Shown here: positions 1-6,939 of the stretch, one piece after another
Layout of the letters: each line of letters starts with the position of its first letter
How positions within the stretch are numbered: the first letter of the stretch is position 1
Assembly (NCBI GenBank): GCA_905215115.1
Contig: CAJMOP010000065.1
Coordinates: forward strand, 1 to 10,801
From: an uncultured bacterium
GTDB taxonomy: Bacteria > Actinomycetota > Coriobacteriia > Coriobacteriales > Coriobacteriaceae
Direction: 5' to 3'
Length of the DNA stretch: 10,801 nucleotides
The notes under the pieces: generated by a model
What the model saw: the letters and a program-made list of their open reading frames with translations, nothing else
Database searches by the model: none
Told to the model about the DNA's origin: nothing
Translations under genes and position numbers: made by a program

Positions 1-66
1 CCCGTGAGCGGCGGCGTGACCTCGGGCCCCGGCGGCATGATGCAAGCCGGTTCCGGCGCGCTGTAA
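1..66 (+). CDS. C-terminal end of an unidentified protein (partial)
   Basis: An open frame runs in from the left edge and ends at TAA 64-66, giving the last 21 residues. They are rich in Gly, Ser and Ala and read PVSGGVTSGPGGMMQAGSGAL. Nearly every third codon position is G or C, as in the other genes here, and a strong hairpin terminator starts 26 bases after the stop; both support this frame over the other two. The residues are too few and too low in complexity to name a family, and the start lies outside the window. A flexible Gly-rich tail is all that can be said. Confidence 0.55.
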   Translation, partial: PVSGGVTSGPGGMMQAGSGAL

Positions 67-91
67 GGCGTGGCGACAATTTGATACGCGC

Positions 92-128
92 AATCGAGGC
101 GCTCCGGAAAGGGCGCCTCGATTTGTAG
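92..128 (+). terminator. Rho-independent terminator of the upstream gene
   Basis: An 11-bp perfect inverted repeat (AATCGAGGCGC at 92-102, GCGCCTCGATT at 113-123) with a 10-nt loop is followed by a short T-rich tail (ATTTGT). It lies 26 bases after the stop at 64-66 and separates that gene from pepD. The T tract is short, but the stem is strong. Confidence 0.8.
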
Positions 129-207
129 AGCTGCGGAAGTTGTGACCGTTACGCTATACGGTCCACCGTTAGCCGATGATGCGAGGGCGCTCGGCGTTTT
201 CGACTGG

Positions 208-236
208 TTTATGCACGCAAAGTCTGGGAATATACA
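208..236 (+). promoter_or_regulatory. Possible pepD promoter (weak)
   Basis: TTTATG (208-213) and TATACA (231-236) are 17 bp apart, matching three and four bases of the -35 and -10 consensus. Initiation near 243 would give a leader of about 40 nt ending in the pepD ribosome binding site. A TATACG at 155-160 has no acceptable -35 partner. This is a sequence match only. Confidence 0.25.
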
Positions 237-280
237 AGTCGCATGTCTTACTGTCTAACCAGTTGCGCCAAGGAGGCACC

Positions 281-1738
281 ATGGATTACAAGATCACCGG
301 CTACGAGCCCGCCCAACTGTTCCATTTCTTTGAGGAGGTCAGCGCGATCCCCCGTGGATCTGGCAACGAGAAGGGCATCAGCGATTTCCTGGTTGCGTTT
401 GCCAAGGAGCGCGGCCTCGATGTGTACCAGGACGAGGTCTACAACGTCATCATTCGCAAGCCCGCTTCTGCCGGCGCCGAGAATGCCCCGACCGTGATGC
501 TGCAGGGCCACATCGACATGGTGTGCGACAAGCTGGGCTCTGTTGAGCACGACTTTACGACCGATGGTATCGACCTGGTCGTCAAGGATGGCGTCCTCAC
601 CGCTAACGGCACCACCCTGGGCGCCGACAACGGTATCGCCGTCGCTCTGATGCTCACTGTTCTCGATGACGATTCGATCGTTCACCCCGCCCTCGAGTGC
701 GTATTCACCACCGACGAGGAGACTGGCCTGGTCGGCGCCGAGACGCTCGACAAGTCCCAGATTAGCGCCCGCACCATGATTAACCTTGACTCCGAGGAAG
801 AGGGCGTTGCCACCGTCAGCTGCGCCGGTGGCGTCGTCGTTACCTACACCTGCCCCATCGTGCGCGAGCACAAGACCGGCAGCACCCTCACGCTCGACAT
901 CTCCGGCCTACTGGGTGGTCATTCCGGCAACGATATCAACCTGGAGCGCGGCAACGGCAACCTCATCATGGCCCGCATCATCGACCGCCTGATGGTCGCC
1001 GGCGAGCCCGCCATCGTTAGCTTTAACGGCGGCACTAAGGACAACGCCATCAACCGTGAGTGCAAGGCCGAGCTGGTTTACGCCGACCACGCTGCCGCCG
1101 AGGCCGCGGCCCAGATCGCAAAGGGCATCATCGCCGACGTCACTGCCGAGCTCGAGGTCTTCGACCCCGGCTTTACCTGCACCGTCGAGATTGCCGACGA
1201 CGCCGAGGTCGAGGCCATGGATCAGAAGTCCGCGCTTGCCCTCATCCGCGCCCTGCGTCTTGCCCCTAACGGCGTGATTCGCCGCAACGTCGCCACCGAC
1301 GGCTCCGTCGAGGTTTCCTCCAACATCGGCGTGGTCGCCACTTCCGACGACCAGGTCAAGATCATGCTGTCCCCGCGCTCCTCGATCACCTCGCTGCAGA
1401 ACGAGTTCAAGGACCGCCTGCAGACGCTGGCCGATGTCTTGGGCTTCGACGCCAAGTTCGAGTTCGAGTATCCCGGCTGGAGCTATGCCGAGCATTCGCC
1501 GGTCCGCGACGTTTTTGTCGAGAGCTATCGCGAGCTCTTTGGCTCCGAGCTGCGCATCGAGTCCATTCACGCCGGCCTTGAGTGCGGCCTGTTTGCTGAG
1601 GCCCTGCACGGCCTGGACGCCATCGCCGTGGGCCCGACGCTCTCCGATGTCCACACCCCGGACGAGAGCATGGAGCTCGCTTCTGCCGAGCGCTTCTACG
1701 AGCTGCTCATCGACGTCCTCAAGCGCCTCGCTGCGTAA
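281..1738 (+). CDS. pepD: Aminoacyl-histidine dipeptidase PepD (peptidase family M20)
   Basis: A cytoplasmic metallo-aminopeptidase expected to cleave dipeptides such as Xaa-His (carnosinase-like), recycling peptide-derived amino acids. The 485-residue product equals the usual length of bacterial PepD. The M20 metal and catalytic residues are in order: H77 and D79 in the HIDMVCDK stretch, D116 in GADNG, D145-E146-E147 in TTDEETG, D170 in NLDSEEEG, and a C-terminal H458 in DVHTPDES. The GLLGGHSGNDI stretch belongs to the lid or dimerisation domain between the two halves of the catalytic domain. I chose ATG 281 because AAGGAGG (270-276) lies just before it and homology to the family starts there; the frame is open back to 176, but those 35 residues look non-coding. 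The gene stands alone between two terminators. Exact substrate range cannot be read from sequence. Confidence 0.95.
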   Translation: MDYKITGYEPAQLFHFFEEVSAIPRGSGNEKGISDFLVAFAKERGLDVYQDEVYNVIIRKPASAGAENAPTVMLQGHIDMVCDKLGSVEHDFTTDGIDLVVKDGVLTANGTTLGADNGIAVALMLTVLDDDSIVHPALECVFTTDEETGLVGAETLDKSQISARTMINLDSEEEGVATVSCAGGVVVTYTCPIVREHKTGSTLTLDISGLLGGHSGNDINLERGNGNLIMARIIDRLMVAGEPAIVSFNGGTKDNAINRECKAELVYADHAAAEAAAQIAKGIIADVTAELEVFDPGFTCTVEIADDAEVEAMDQKSALALIRALRLAPNGVIRRNVATDGSVEVSSNIGVVATSDDQVKIMLSPRSSITSLQNEFKDRLQTLADVLGFDAKFEFEYPGWSYAEHSPVRDVFVESYRELFGSELRIESIHAGLECGLFAEALHGLDAIAVGPTLSDVHTPDESMELASAERFYELLIDVLKRLAA

Positions 1739-1793
1739 AGGTCGCGCTAGCAGCAGTTCGAGCCACGTGCTAGCGGATTGCAAATGACATTAC

Positions 1794-1842
1794 GAGAGGG
1801 GGCATCCGAACTTTTGCGACGGGTGCCCCCCTCTTCTTTTAA
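1794..1842 (+). terminator. Rho-independent terminator after pepD
   Basis: The strand pairs GAGGGGGCATCCG (1796-1808) with CGGGTGCCCCCCTC (1820-1833), with one G-T pair and one bulged C. A TTCTTTT tail follows. It ends pepD and also sits at the 3' side of the convergent hipA. On the opposite strand the tail is T-poor, so it probably works mainly for pepD. Confidence 0.9.
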
Positions 1843-1863
1843 GAAATGTGGATTGATTGGCGC

Positions 1864-3168
1864 CTAGCCCATATCCGCCTTGATGAGGTCGAGGGTGCGC
1901 TGGCAGTTTTCGCGGACGGGGCCGAGCATGTGCTCGCGCAGGTCCGCCATGCCGGGCAGGTCGGCGTATTCGTCCATGATCTCTTCCATGCAAATGGGCA
2001 CCTCGTAGGCGAGGTCCATCATGGTCGCAAAGCAAAACTTCTCGGATAGCCCGGCATCGGTGAGCGCCGCCTCCAGCGCGGGGTCGCCCATACCGTGGTA
2101 TCGGCGGATAGCGCCTGGACCGATGCGCCCCACTCGATTTTCGCCGCCAACGCTCATGGCAAGGCGCGCCCGGCGGCGCATACGCTCGTACGCCAAGCCC
2201 GATGCGACATCGTACATGGGTGCGAGCGCTGCGTTTGTGCCTTTGCCTAGGATGAGCGAGTAGTTTTTAGCGTGTGCGTCAGGCGCTCCGATAATGGCGT
2301 TATAGAACAACATATAGGTAAAAAGCACAAGATTCATGTGGTGGGGGACTGTGTTAATCAGTCGTTCTTGGATGTCTCGCGTGGTTGGTCCTCCGTCGGC
2401 GGTGTATTTCTGGCTTGGCAATACACCGAGCGCCTGGCAAAAGTCCTCCTGATGCAGCCTTTCGATATTTCCGCTGCTATTGACCATTCTGTCGTACCGT
2501 TCAACGACGAGCGCGGCTTCGTCTTCAAATGTGCAATAGGAGACGTTGGCAGTTGGAATGCCAACACGCCGAGCCGTTTTCATGCAGACGAATTCGTTTA
2601 AGGCCTGATGTTTGAACCCAACGACACCATTTTTGAAGATATGGGTAGTGGGGGATGACCCTAGACATTCGCACCATTGGCCATCATGCCAAGCTAGTGC
2701 AAATTTGCCTTGGTTGCCGCCCAGGGACCAGCTTTCGTTGGAGCCCATCCATGTCTCTCTTTCGTCATCGCGAATTGCTTTGAGCTTGTGAGCGATTTGA
2801 GAATTGGTAAGCGGGCGGTATGTCGAGACCCTGCCGCGGGCGGCGCCTAATTGATCGGTTCGACAAAACTGAACGGCCCCTGCGCAGTCAAGACCGATAT
2901 GGCACAAGAGGGCGACGGGGTTGTTGGATGCAACGTCATGCTCGGCGGCAATAGCGCGGCGCTGCTCTTGGCTGTCGGGCAAAAGGCCAAATAGGAACGG
3001 GCGGACGATGTTATGGCCATACGTGCGATTGGAAAGCGGCATTGTAAGCGATAGTGGTGCTCCGCGATAGGTTGGGGCGTATACAAAGCTGCAGAGTCCA
3101 TGCTCGTCTTGCCGGAGAGTGCCTGCGATTTCGCCACAAATGAGGGTCGCAAGCTCCATCTCTGCCAT
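1864..3168 (-). CDS. hipA: HipA-type serine/threonine kinase toxin
   Basis: A HipA-family kinase. E. coli HipA phosphorylates glutamyl-tRNA synthetase and slows growth; the target here is unknown. The 434 residues match the usual full length (about 440). Visible motifs are the Gly-rich loop SLGGNQGKFAL (148-158) with S148 at the place of the autophosphorylated Ser150, the HIFK lysine K179, VERYDR (222-227), EDFCQALG (241-248), the catalytic loop PDAHAKN with D297 and N302, and the metal-binding D320 in APMYDVAS. All key residues are present, so it should be active. Its ATG follows the hipB TAA with no gap, which implies translational coupling; a second ATG three codons in (M4) is an alternative start. 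Third-position GC is visibly lower than in disA or pepD, and the pair is inserted among housekeeping genes, which suggests transfer. Confidence 0.95.
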   Translation of the reverse strand: MAEMELATLICGEIAGTLRQDEHGLCSFVYAPTYRGAPLSLTMPLSNRTYGHNIVRPFLFGLLPDSQEQRRAIAAEHDVASNNPVALLCHIGLDCAGAVQFCRTDQLGAARGRVSTYRPLTNSQIAHKLKAIRDDERETWMGSNESWSLGGNQGKFALAWHDGQWCECLGSSPTTHIFKNGVVGFKHQALNEFVCMKTARRVGIPTANVSYCTFEDEAALVVERYDRMVNSSGNIERLHQEDFCQALGVLPSQKYTADGGPTTRDIQERLINTVPHHMNLVLFTYMLFYNAIIGAPDAHAKNYSLILGKGTNAALAPMYDVASGLAYERMRRRARLAMSVGGENRVGRIGPGAIRRYHGMGDPALEAALTDAGLSEKFCFATMMDLAYEVPICMEEIMDEYADLPGMADLREHMLGPVRENCQRTLDLIKADMG

Positions 3169-3600
3169 TTATTTCACAACCTTACAGCCAAAGGAGAGGT
3201 CTGAAGTGTCGGAAAGGCCTTGCTCGGCTGCGATTTGGGCCAGCAAGGCACCATAGGAAGATGGCGTTCCCTGTCGAGCGGGTCGTCTGCCTACGCTTGG
3301 CTTTGGCAGGGCATTCGAGTTCGCGATAGGGAGGTCCGCTTTCGTCGTCGGATGTTCGGAGGGCGATGCGATGGAGTCGTTATCGCTTTGCGCAAAGAGA
3401 CCTATGCCGAGTGCGTTAAAGACGGACAGCAACTTGTCGAGTCGAATGCCGGTGGCGTCTCCTAGCTCGAGCGATGCGAGCAGGCGCTCGGAAACACTGG
3501 CCGTTTTGGCGAGGGCGGCACGGGTGAGACCCTGAGCCTCGCGTGCCTGGCGCACGTAGATGCCAGCTTGGCGCGGTGTGGTGATGGGAAGGGTATTCAC
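3169..3600 (-). CDS. hipB: HipB-like antitoxin, XRE-family HTH repressor with long C-terminal tail
   Basis: The antitoxin partner of the adjacent hipA: it should neutralise the kinase and repress the operon. Residues about 9-70 form a Cro/C1-type helix-turn-helix domain (RQAREAQGLTRAALAKTASV, then SERLLASLELG and a LDKLLSVFNALGI helix). Residues about 71-143 are a Ser/Pro/Thr-rich tail that ends in a short helix-like SSYGALLAQIAAEQG segment. At 143 residues it is clearly longer than E. coli HipB (88). The start is GTG (3600-3598), with GGAG six bases upstream. The 3615-3657 palindrome begins 15 bases upstream of the start codon and is the likely binding site. The HTH family and pairing are clear; the role of the tail is unknown. 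Confidence 0.92.
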   Translation of the reverse strand: MNTLPITTPRQAGIYVRQAREAQGLTRAALAKTASVSERLLASLELGDATGIRLDKLLSVFNALGIGLFAQSDNDSIASPSEHPTTKADLPIANSNALPKPSVGRRPARQGTPSSYGALLAQIAAEQGLSDTSDLSFGCKVVK

Positions 3601-3614
3601 GGCGATCTCCTAAC

Positions 3615-3657
3615 GTGCAGACTTTTGCATATCAGTATGACATGCAAAAGTCTGCAC
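3615..3657 (-). promoter_or_regulatory. hipBA operator: perfect 16-bp inverted repeat
   Basis: GTGCAGACTTTTGCAT (3615-3630) and ATGCAAAAGTCTGCAC (3642-3657) are perfect inverted copies separated by 11 bp. The palindrome lies directly before the hipB ribosome binding site on the minus strand, where HipB-type autorepressors bind. The minus-strand CATACT in the spacer could be a -10 element, but I see no convincing -35 box. Role inferred from position and symmetry. Confidence 0.85.
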
Positions 3658-3692
3658 GAAAAGGCCTCATGCAAAGTTTTGCATGAGGCCTT
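3657..3692 (-). terminator. Terminator after mntP, sharing the hipBA half-site
   Basis: AAGGCCTCATGCAAA (3661-3675) and TTTGCATGAGGCCTT (3678-3692) form a perfect 15-bp inverted repeat with almost no spacer. Read on the minus strand it is followed by TTTTCG, so it can terminate mntP transcription before hipBA. The core ATGCAAAG/TTTTGCAT is the same half-site as in the neighbouring operator, so HipB might also bind here. Confidence 0.7.
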
Positions 3693-3728
3693 GTACTGGC
3701 GTTGAGTTTTGAGCGATTGTGTTTGGCG

Positions 3729-4307
3729 TTACAGCGCCAAAATCCCCAGATGCTCAAGCAAGATCTTAAGTCCGATGAGGATGAGCACGATGCCGCCCAC
3801 GATGGTGGCAGGTTTTTCGTAGCGCGCGCCAAAGGTGTGGCCGATCGCTACGCCGGCGACGGAGAAGATAAACGTTGTGACGCCGATAAGCGATACGGCG
3901 GGAACGATGTCGACCGAAAGCGCGGCGAACGAGATGCCCACGGCCAGGGCGTCGATTGAGGTGGCGATGGCGAGGATCAGGTACTCGCTCAGTTCAATCT
4001 TTTCGGCATTCTTGCCGTCGCCTTCATCCTCGTCCTCGGTAAAAGCCTCCCACAGCATTTTGCTGCCGATGAAGGCCAAAAGGATAAAGGCAATCCAATG
4101 GTCGATGGGGCCGATGATGCCCATAAACTGGCTGCCAAGCGCCCATCCGATCACGGGCATGCCGGCCTGGAAGCCGCCAAAGAACAGGCCGAGCACTACG
4201 GCGACCTTAAGGTTGATCTTCTTCATGCCAAGGCCCTTGCAGATGGATACGGCAAAGGCGTCCATCGAAAGGCCAATGGCGAGCAGCACGAGCTCTACGA
4301 GTCCCAT
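3729..4307 (-). CDS. mntP: Manganese efflux pump MntP
   Basis: A small inner-membrane exporter that removes excess Mn2+ from the cytoplasm (MntP/YebN family, formerly DUF204). The 192 residues are almost wholly hydrophobic, with about six membrane segments arranged as two related halves. Each half carries the family signature with its essential aspartate: D16 in GLSMDAFAVS and D119 in ATSIDALAVGIS. An acidic loop (EDEDEGDG, about 91-98) separates the halves. I chose ATG 4307 because the signature begins at residue 12 in the family and GGAGG lies upstream; the frame stays open to 4481, but that stretch is the riboswitch leader. A yybP-ykoY riboswitch upstream independently supports the manganese role. 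hipBA follows on the same strand after a terminator. Confidence 0.96.
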   Translation of the reverse strand: MGLVELVLLAIGLSMDAFAVSICKGLGMKKINLKVAVVLGLFFGGFQAGMPVIGWALGSQFMGIIGPIDHWIAFILLAFIGSKMLWEAFTEDEDEGDGKNAEKIELSEYLILAIATSIDALAVGISFAALSVDIVPAVSLIGVTTFIFSVAGVAIGHTFGARYEKPATIVGGIVLILIGLKILLEHLGILAL

Positions 4308-4362
4308 GGTTTGGCTCCCTCCTTGCGGGCGAACCCGCGTGTACTTCTGACAGGGGAGCAAC

Positions 4363-4406
4363 AAAAAAGACCCGTGGCGTACGCGCTGCGCGTACAACCA
4401 CGAGTC
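4363..4406 (-). terminator. Riboswitch expression-platform terminator
   Basis: On the minus strand GACTCGTGG (4406-4398) pairs with CCACGGGTC (4377-4369), and an inner GTACGCG/CGCGTAC hairpin caps the stem. Six T follow (4368-4363). The 5' arm overlaps the conserved GAGAC of the aptamer, so folding of the Mn2+-bound aptamer should compete with this terminator, an ON switch at transcription level. About 55 nt then remain to the mntP start. Confidence 0.92.
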
Positions 4407-4500
4407 TCGTTCATTAAGGCAAGCCAGACCGTTTCGGCCAGTATGTTGACTTGCCGCGCCACCGGAGGCGAACCCGGTCACGCGACTACTCCCTCATTCA
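4404..4500 (-). promoter_or_regulatory. yybP-ykoY manganese riboswitch aptamer
   Basis: Read on the minus strand, the leader shows the two conserved loops of this class: GGGAGTAG (4493-4486) near the 5' side and AACGAGACT (4411-4403) near the 3' side. Between them are helices such as GGCAAG with CTTGCC, plus the GTCAACATAC segment. In the established model, Mn2+ joins the two loops and turns the downstream gene on. Its place ahead of mntP is the classic arrangement. Outer helix limits are approximate. Confidence 0.92.
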
Positions 4501-4656
4501 TGTGAATCCCGATGCTACCACATGAACAGCTCATTTGGGTTGAGGCTCTCAGCGGTGTTCGCTCATTCTGTAAGCATCGGATTTCGCGAGCGCCGCGGGG
4601 ACAAACCGTGAGAAACTATTTAGCGTTTATGGAGCGTATGCGATGGGAGCGATGCC
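4501..4656. other. Divergent intergenic region between the mntP leader and disA
   Basis: No gene. The promoters of the riboswitch-mntP transcript (minus) and of disA (plus) should both lie here. For disA, TTGAGG (4540-4545) and CATTCT (4564-4569), 18 bp apart, is the best pair I see, and it is weak. CCGATGCT (4509-4516) and AGCATCGG (4573-4580) form an 8-bp inverted repeat around this area. Confidence 0.4.
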
Positions 4657-5724
4657 TTGGATAAGAACGAGCTGCAAAAGCGTATGGAACAGGCCATCCG
4701 CCTGACGGCACCTGGTCAGCCGATCCGCACCGCCCTCGACATGATCATCGCCGGTCACCTGGGTGCCCTTATCTGCGTCGGCGACACCGAAAACGTGCTC
4801 GCTGCCGGTAACGACGGCTTCCCACTCAACATTTCGTTCACCTCGAACCGCCTGTTCGAGCTCTCCAAGATGGACGGTGCCATCGTTATCGACGGCGACC
4901 TCACCCAGATCCTGCGCGCCAACTTCCACCTCAATCCCGATCCCTCGCTTGCCACGAGCGAGACGGGCATGCGTCACCGCACTGCCGCTCGCATGTCGGT
5001 GCTCACCGATGCCATCGTGATCTCGGTCTCGGCCCGTCGTGCCGTCGTCAACGTGTACGTTCACGGCAAGAGCTATGAGATTCAGCCCGTCACCGCCATC
5101 ATGAGCTCGGTCAACCAGCTCGTCGCCACGCTTCAGACCACCCGTCAGTCGCTCGACCGCTCCCTGCTGCGTCTGACGGCCCTCGAGCTCGATGACTACG
5201 TTACGCTCGCCGACATTACCGGGATTTTCTCGAGCTTCGAGATCATGCAGCAGGCAAAGACTGAGCTTAAGGATTGCATTGTCAAGCTGGGCAACCAGGG
5301 CAAGCTCGTGCAGATGCAGCTCGAGCAGCTCGCCGGCTCCAGCATGGATACCGAGTACGACCTGATGATTCGCGACTATGCGAGCGATTCCTCCGAGGCC
5401 AATGCCGAAAAGATCCGCGCCAACCTGAGCCGCATGACGCCCAAGGACTTGTCCGACCCGCAGCATGTGGCGGCGGTTCTGGGTTACGACGACCTGGACG
5501 AGGACTCCGTCATGACGCCGCTGGGCCTGCGCACGCTTTCTCGCGTGTCCGTCGTGCGCGACGGCGTGGCCGAGAAGATCGTCGACGAGTACGGCTCGTT
5601 ACAGGAGCTCATGGATGACATCAGCGAGGATCCGGAGCGCCTGGGCGACTTTGGCGTCAACAACCCTGCCATTCTTGCGGACTCGCTGTACCGCATGAAG
5701 GGCACCAAACAGGGGAACGCATAA
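4657..5724 (+). CDS. disA: DisA, diadenylate cyclase (c-di-AMP synthase) and DNA-integrity scanning protein
   Basis: Makes c-di-AMP from two ATP. In Bacillus, DisA scans DNA and lowers synthesis at branched structures. The 355 residues match the family. The N-terminal DAC domain (about 10-145) has both signatures: DGA at 73-75 and GMRHRTA with RHR at 106-108. A helical linker domain follows, then a C-terminal helix-hairpin-helix region (about 290-348). The start is TTG 4657, with GGGAG seven bases upstream; the frame has a stop at 4621 and no in-frame ATG or GTG between, so TTG is the supported choice. Its stop overlaps the ispD start by one base. The usual neighbour radA is not next to it. 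The hairpin reads LGDFGVNNPA where Bacillus DisA has the classical GIG, so DNA binding may be altered. Confidence 0.96.
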   Translation: MDKNELQKRMEQAIRLTAPGQPIRTALDMIIAGHLGALICVGDTENVLAAGNDGFPLNISFTSNRLFELSKMDGAIVIDGDLTQILRANFHLNPDPSLATSETGMRHRTAARMSVLTDAIVISVSARRAVVNVYVHGKSYEIQPVTAIMSSVNQLVATLQTTRQSLDRSLLRLTALELDDYVTLADITGIFSSFEIMQQAKTELKDCIVKLGNQGKLVQMQLEQLAGSSMDTEYDLMIRDYASDSSEANAEKIRANLSRMTPKDLSDPQHVAAVLGYDDLDEDSVMTPLGLRTLSRVSVVRDGVAEKIVDEYGSLQELMDDISEDPERLGDFGVNNPAILADSLYRMKGTKQGNA

Positions 5725-6452
5725 TGGCGCCCGTATGCGCCGTGGTCGTTGCCGGCGGCAGCGGCCAGCGCTTTGGAAATCCCGGCGGCAAGCAGCTCGT
5801 TAACGTGGCGGGCCGTCCGCTCATGAGCTGGTCCATCCGTGCGTTCGATCGGAGCGACAAGGTCGGCCACATCGTGGTGGTGTGTCCTGCCGAGCGCCGC
5901 GCCGAGATGCGCCGCCTGGCCATCAGCCCGTATTCGTATAACACGCCCATCAGCTTTGCCGATGCCGGCGAGACCCGCCAGGATTCCACCCGCGCAGGCG
6001 TGCACGCGGTGCCGGCGGGCTTTGAATACGTCGCCATTCACGATGGCGCCCGTCCGCTCATTACGACCGAGGCCATCGATCACGCTATCGACGTGCTTGT
6101 GGGCGACCGTGCCCTCGACGGCGTCGTGTGCGGCCAGCCTGCCATCGACACACTCAAGATCGTCGATGGCGACAACATCGTCGAGACGCCGCCGCGCGAG
6201 CTCTATTGGGCCGCGCAGACGCCGCAGATCTTTAGCGTCGACGCCATGAAGCGCGCTCACGCCGCTGCTATCGCCGAGGGCTTTATCGGCACCGACGATT
6301 CATCGCTGGTCGAGCGCATGGGCGGGCGCGTCCGCTGTGTCCAGAGCCCGCGCGATAACCTTAAGGTGACGGTGCCCGAGGACCTGCGTCCCGTAACCGC
6401 GATTCTGCTCGGTCGCATGGCCGAGGGAGAGGACCTTCCCCATGTTCAGTAA
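5724..6452 (+). CDS. ispD: 2-C-methyl-D-erythritol 4-phosphate cytidylyltransferase (IspD)
   Basis: Third step of the MEP isoprenoid pathway: joins MEP and CTP to give CDP-ME. The 242 residues match the family. The N-terminal nucleotide-binding motif VVVAGGSGQRFGN (8-19), with R16 and K23 (KQ), is intact, followed by AIHDGARP (104-111, D107), AQTPQIF (164-170), TDDSSLVE (190-197) and NLKVTVPEDL with K214. The ATG overlaps the disA stop (TAATG), and AGGGGA lies seven bases upstream, so translation is probably coupled to disA. It overlaps the next gene, ispF, by 11 bases. The adjacency of the two non-consecutive MEP enzymes is common, and in some bacteria they are fused. Confidence 0.96.
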   Translation: MAPVCAVVVAGGSGQRFGNPGGKQLVNVAGRPLMSWSIRAFDRSDKVGHIVVVCPAERRAEMRRLAISPYSYNTPISFADAGETRQDSTRAGVHAVPAGFEYVAIHDGARPLITTEAIDHAIDVLVGDRALDGVVCGQPAIDTLKIVDGDNIVETPPRELYWAAQTPQIFSVDAMKRAHAAAIAEGFIGTDDSSLVERMGGRVRCVQSPRDNLKVTVPEDLRPVTAILLGRMAEGEDLPHVQ

Positions 6453-6936
6453 CCTGCGCATTGGCCACGGCTACGACGTCCACCGTTTGGTGGAGGGGCG
6501 TCGATGTATCATCGGCGGGGTCGACATTCCCTACGAGCGCGGCCTGCTGGGCCACTCGGATGCCGATGTGCTCGCGCACGCCTTGGCCGACGCCATTCTG
6601 GGCGCCTGCCGCGGGGGAGATATCGGCAAGCTATTCCCCGACACCGATCCCGCCTACGAGGGTGCCGATTCGATGGTGCTGCTCGCTCGCGTGATGGACT
6701 ATGCGCGCGAGCTTGGCTTTGAGTTTGTCGATGCCGATTGCACCATTGCCTGCCAGCAACCCAAGATCACTCCGCACCGCGATGCCATGCGCGCCAACCT
6801 TGCTCATGCCCTGGGTGTCGACGTCGAAAACGTGGGCGTCGCCGCCACCACGACCGAAAAGCTCGGTTGGGAAGGCCAGGGCGAGGGAATTGGCGCCTGG
6901 GCCGTCTGCCTGCTACAGAAAACCGTTAAGGAGTAA
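6442..6936 (+). CDS. ispF: 2-C-methyl-D-erythritol 2,4-cyclodiphosphate synthase (IspF)
   Basis: Fifth step of the MEP pathway: cyclises CDP-ME 2-phosphate to MEcPP with release of CMP, as a trimer with one metal site per active site. The 164-residue length fits. Zinc ligands are visible as D12 and H14 (GYDVH) and H46 (DVLAHAL), with the GHSDADVL loop at 37-44. The C-terminal ATTTEKLGWEGQGEGIGA stretch (about 134-151) carries the conserved CDP-binding residues. It starts inside the end of ispD, so the two are co-translated. The GGAG just before the ATG (6428-6434 area, GAGGGAGAGGA) serves as the ribosome binding site within ispD. Confidence 0.96.
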   Translation: MFSNLRIGHGYDVHRLVEGRRCIIGGVDIPYERGLLGHSDADVLAHALADAILGACRGGDIGKLFPDTDPAYEGADSMVLLARVMDYARELGFEFVDADCTIACQQPKITPHRDAMRANLAHALGVDVENVGVAATTTEKLGWEGQGEGIGAWAVCLLQKTVKE

Positions 6937-6939
6937 CGA

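Noticed and set aside
176..280. Upstream extension of pepD from ATG 176
   Set aside because: The extra 35 residues do not belong to the family, and a strong ribosome binding site sits just before ATG 281.
908..1783. 291-codon minus-strand frame opposite pepD
   Set aside because: Shadow of pepD, which has all M20 metal ligands in the plus frame.
4308..4481. N-terminal extension of mntP to 4481
   Set aside because: This stretch is the riboswitch and terminator leader, and the family signature begins close to the ATG at 4307.
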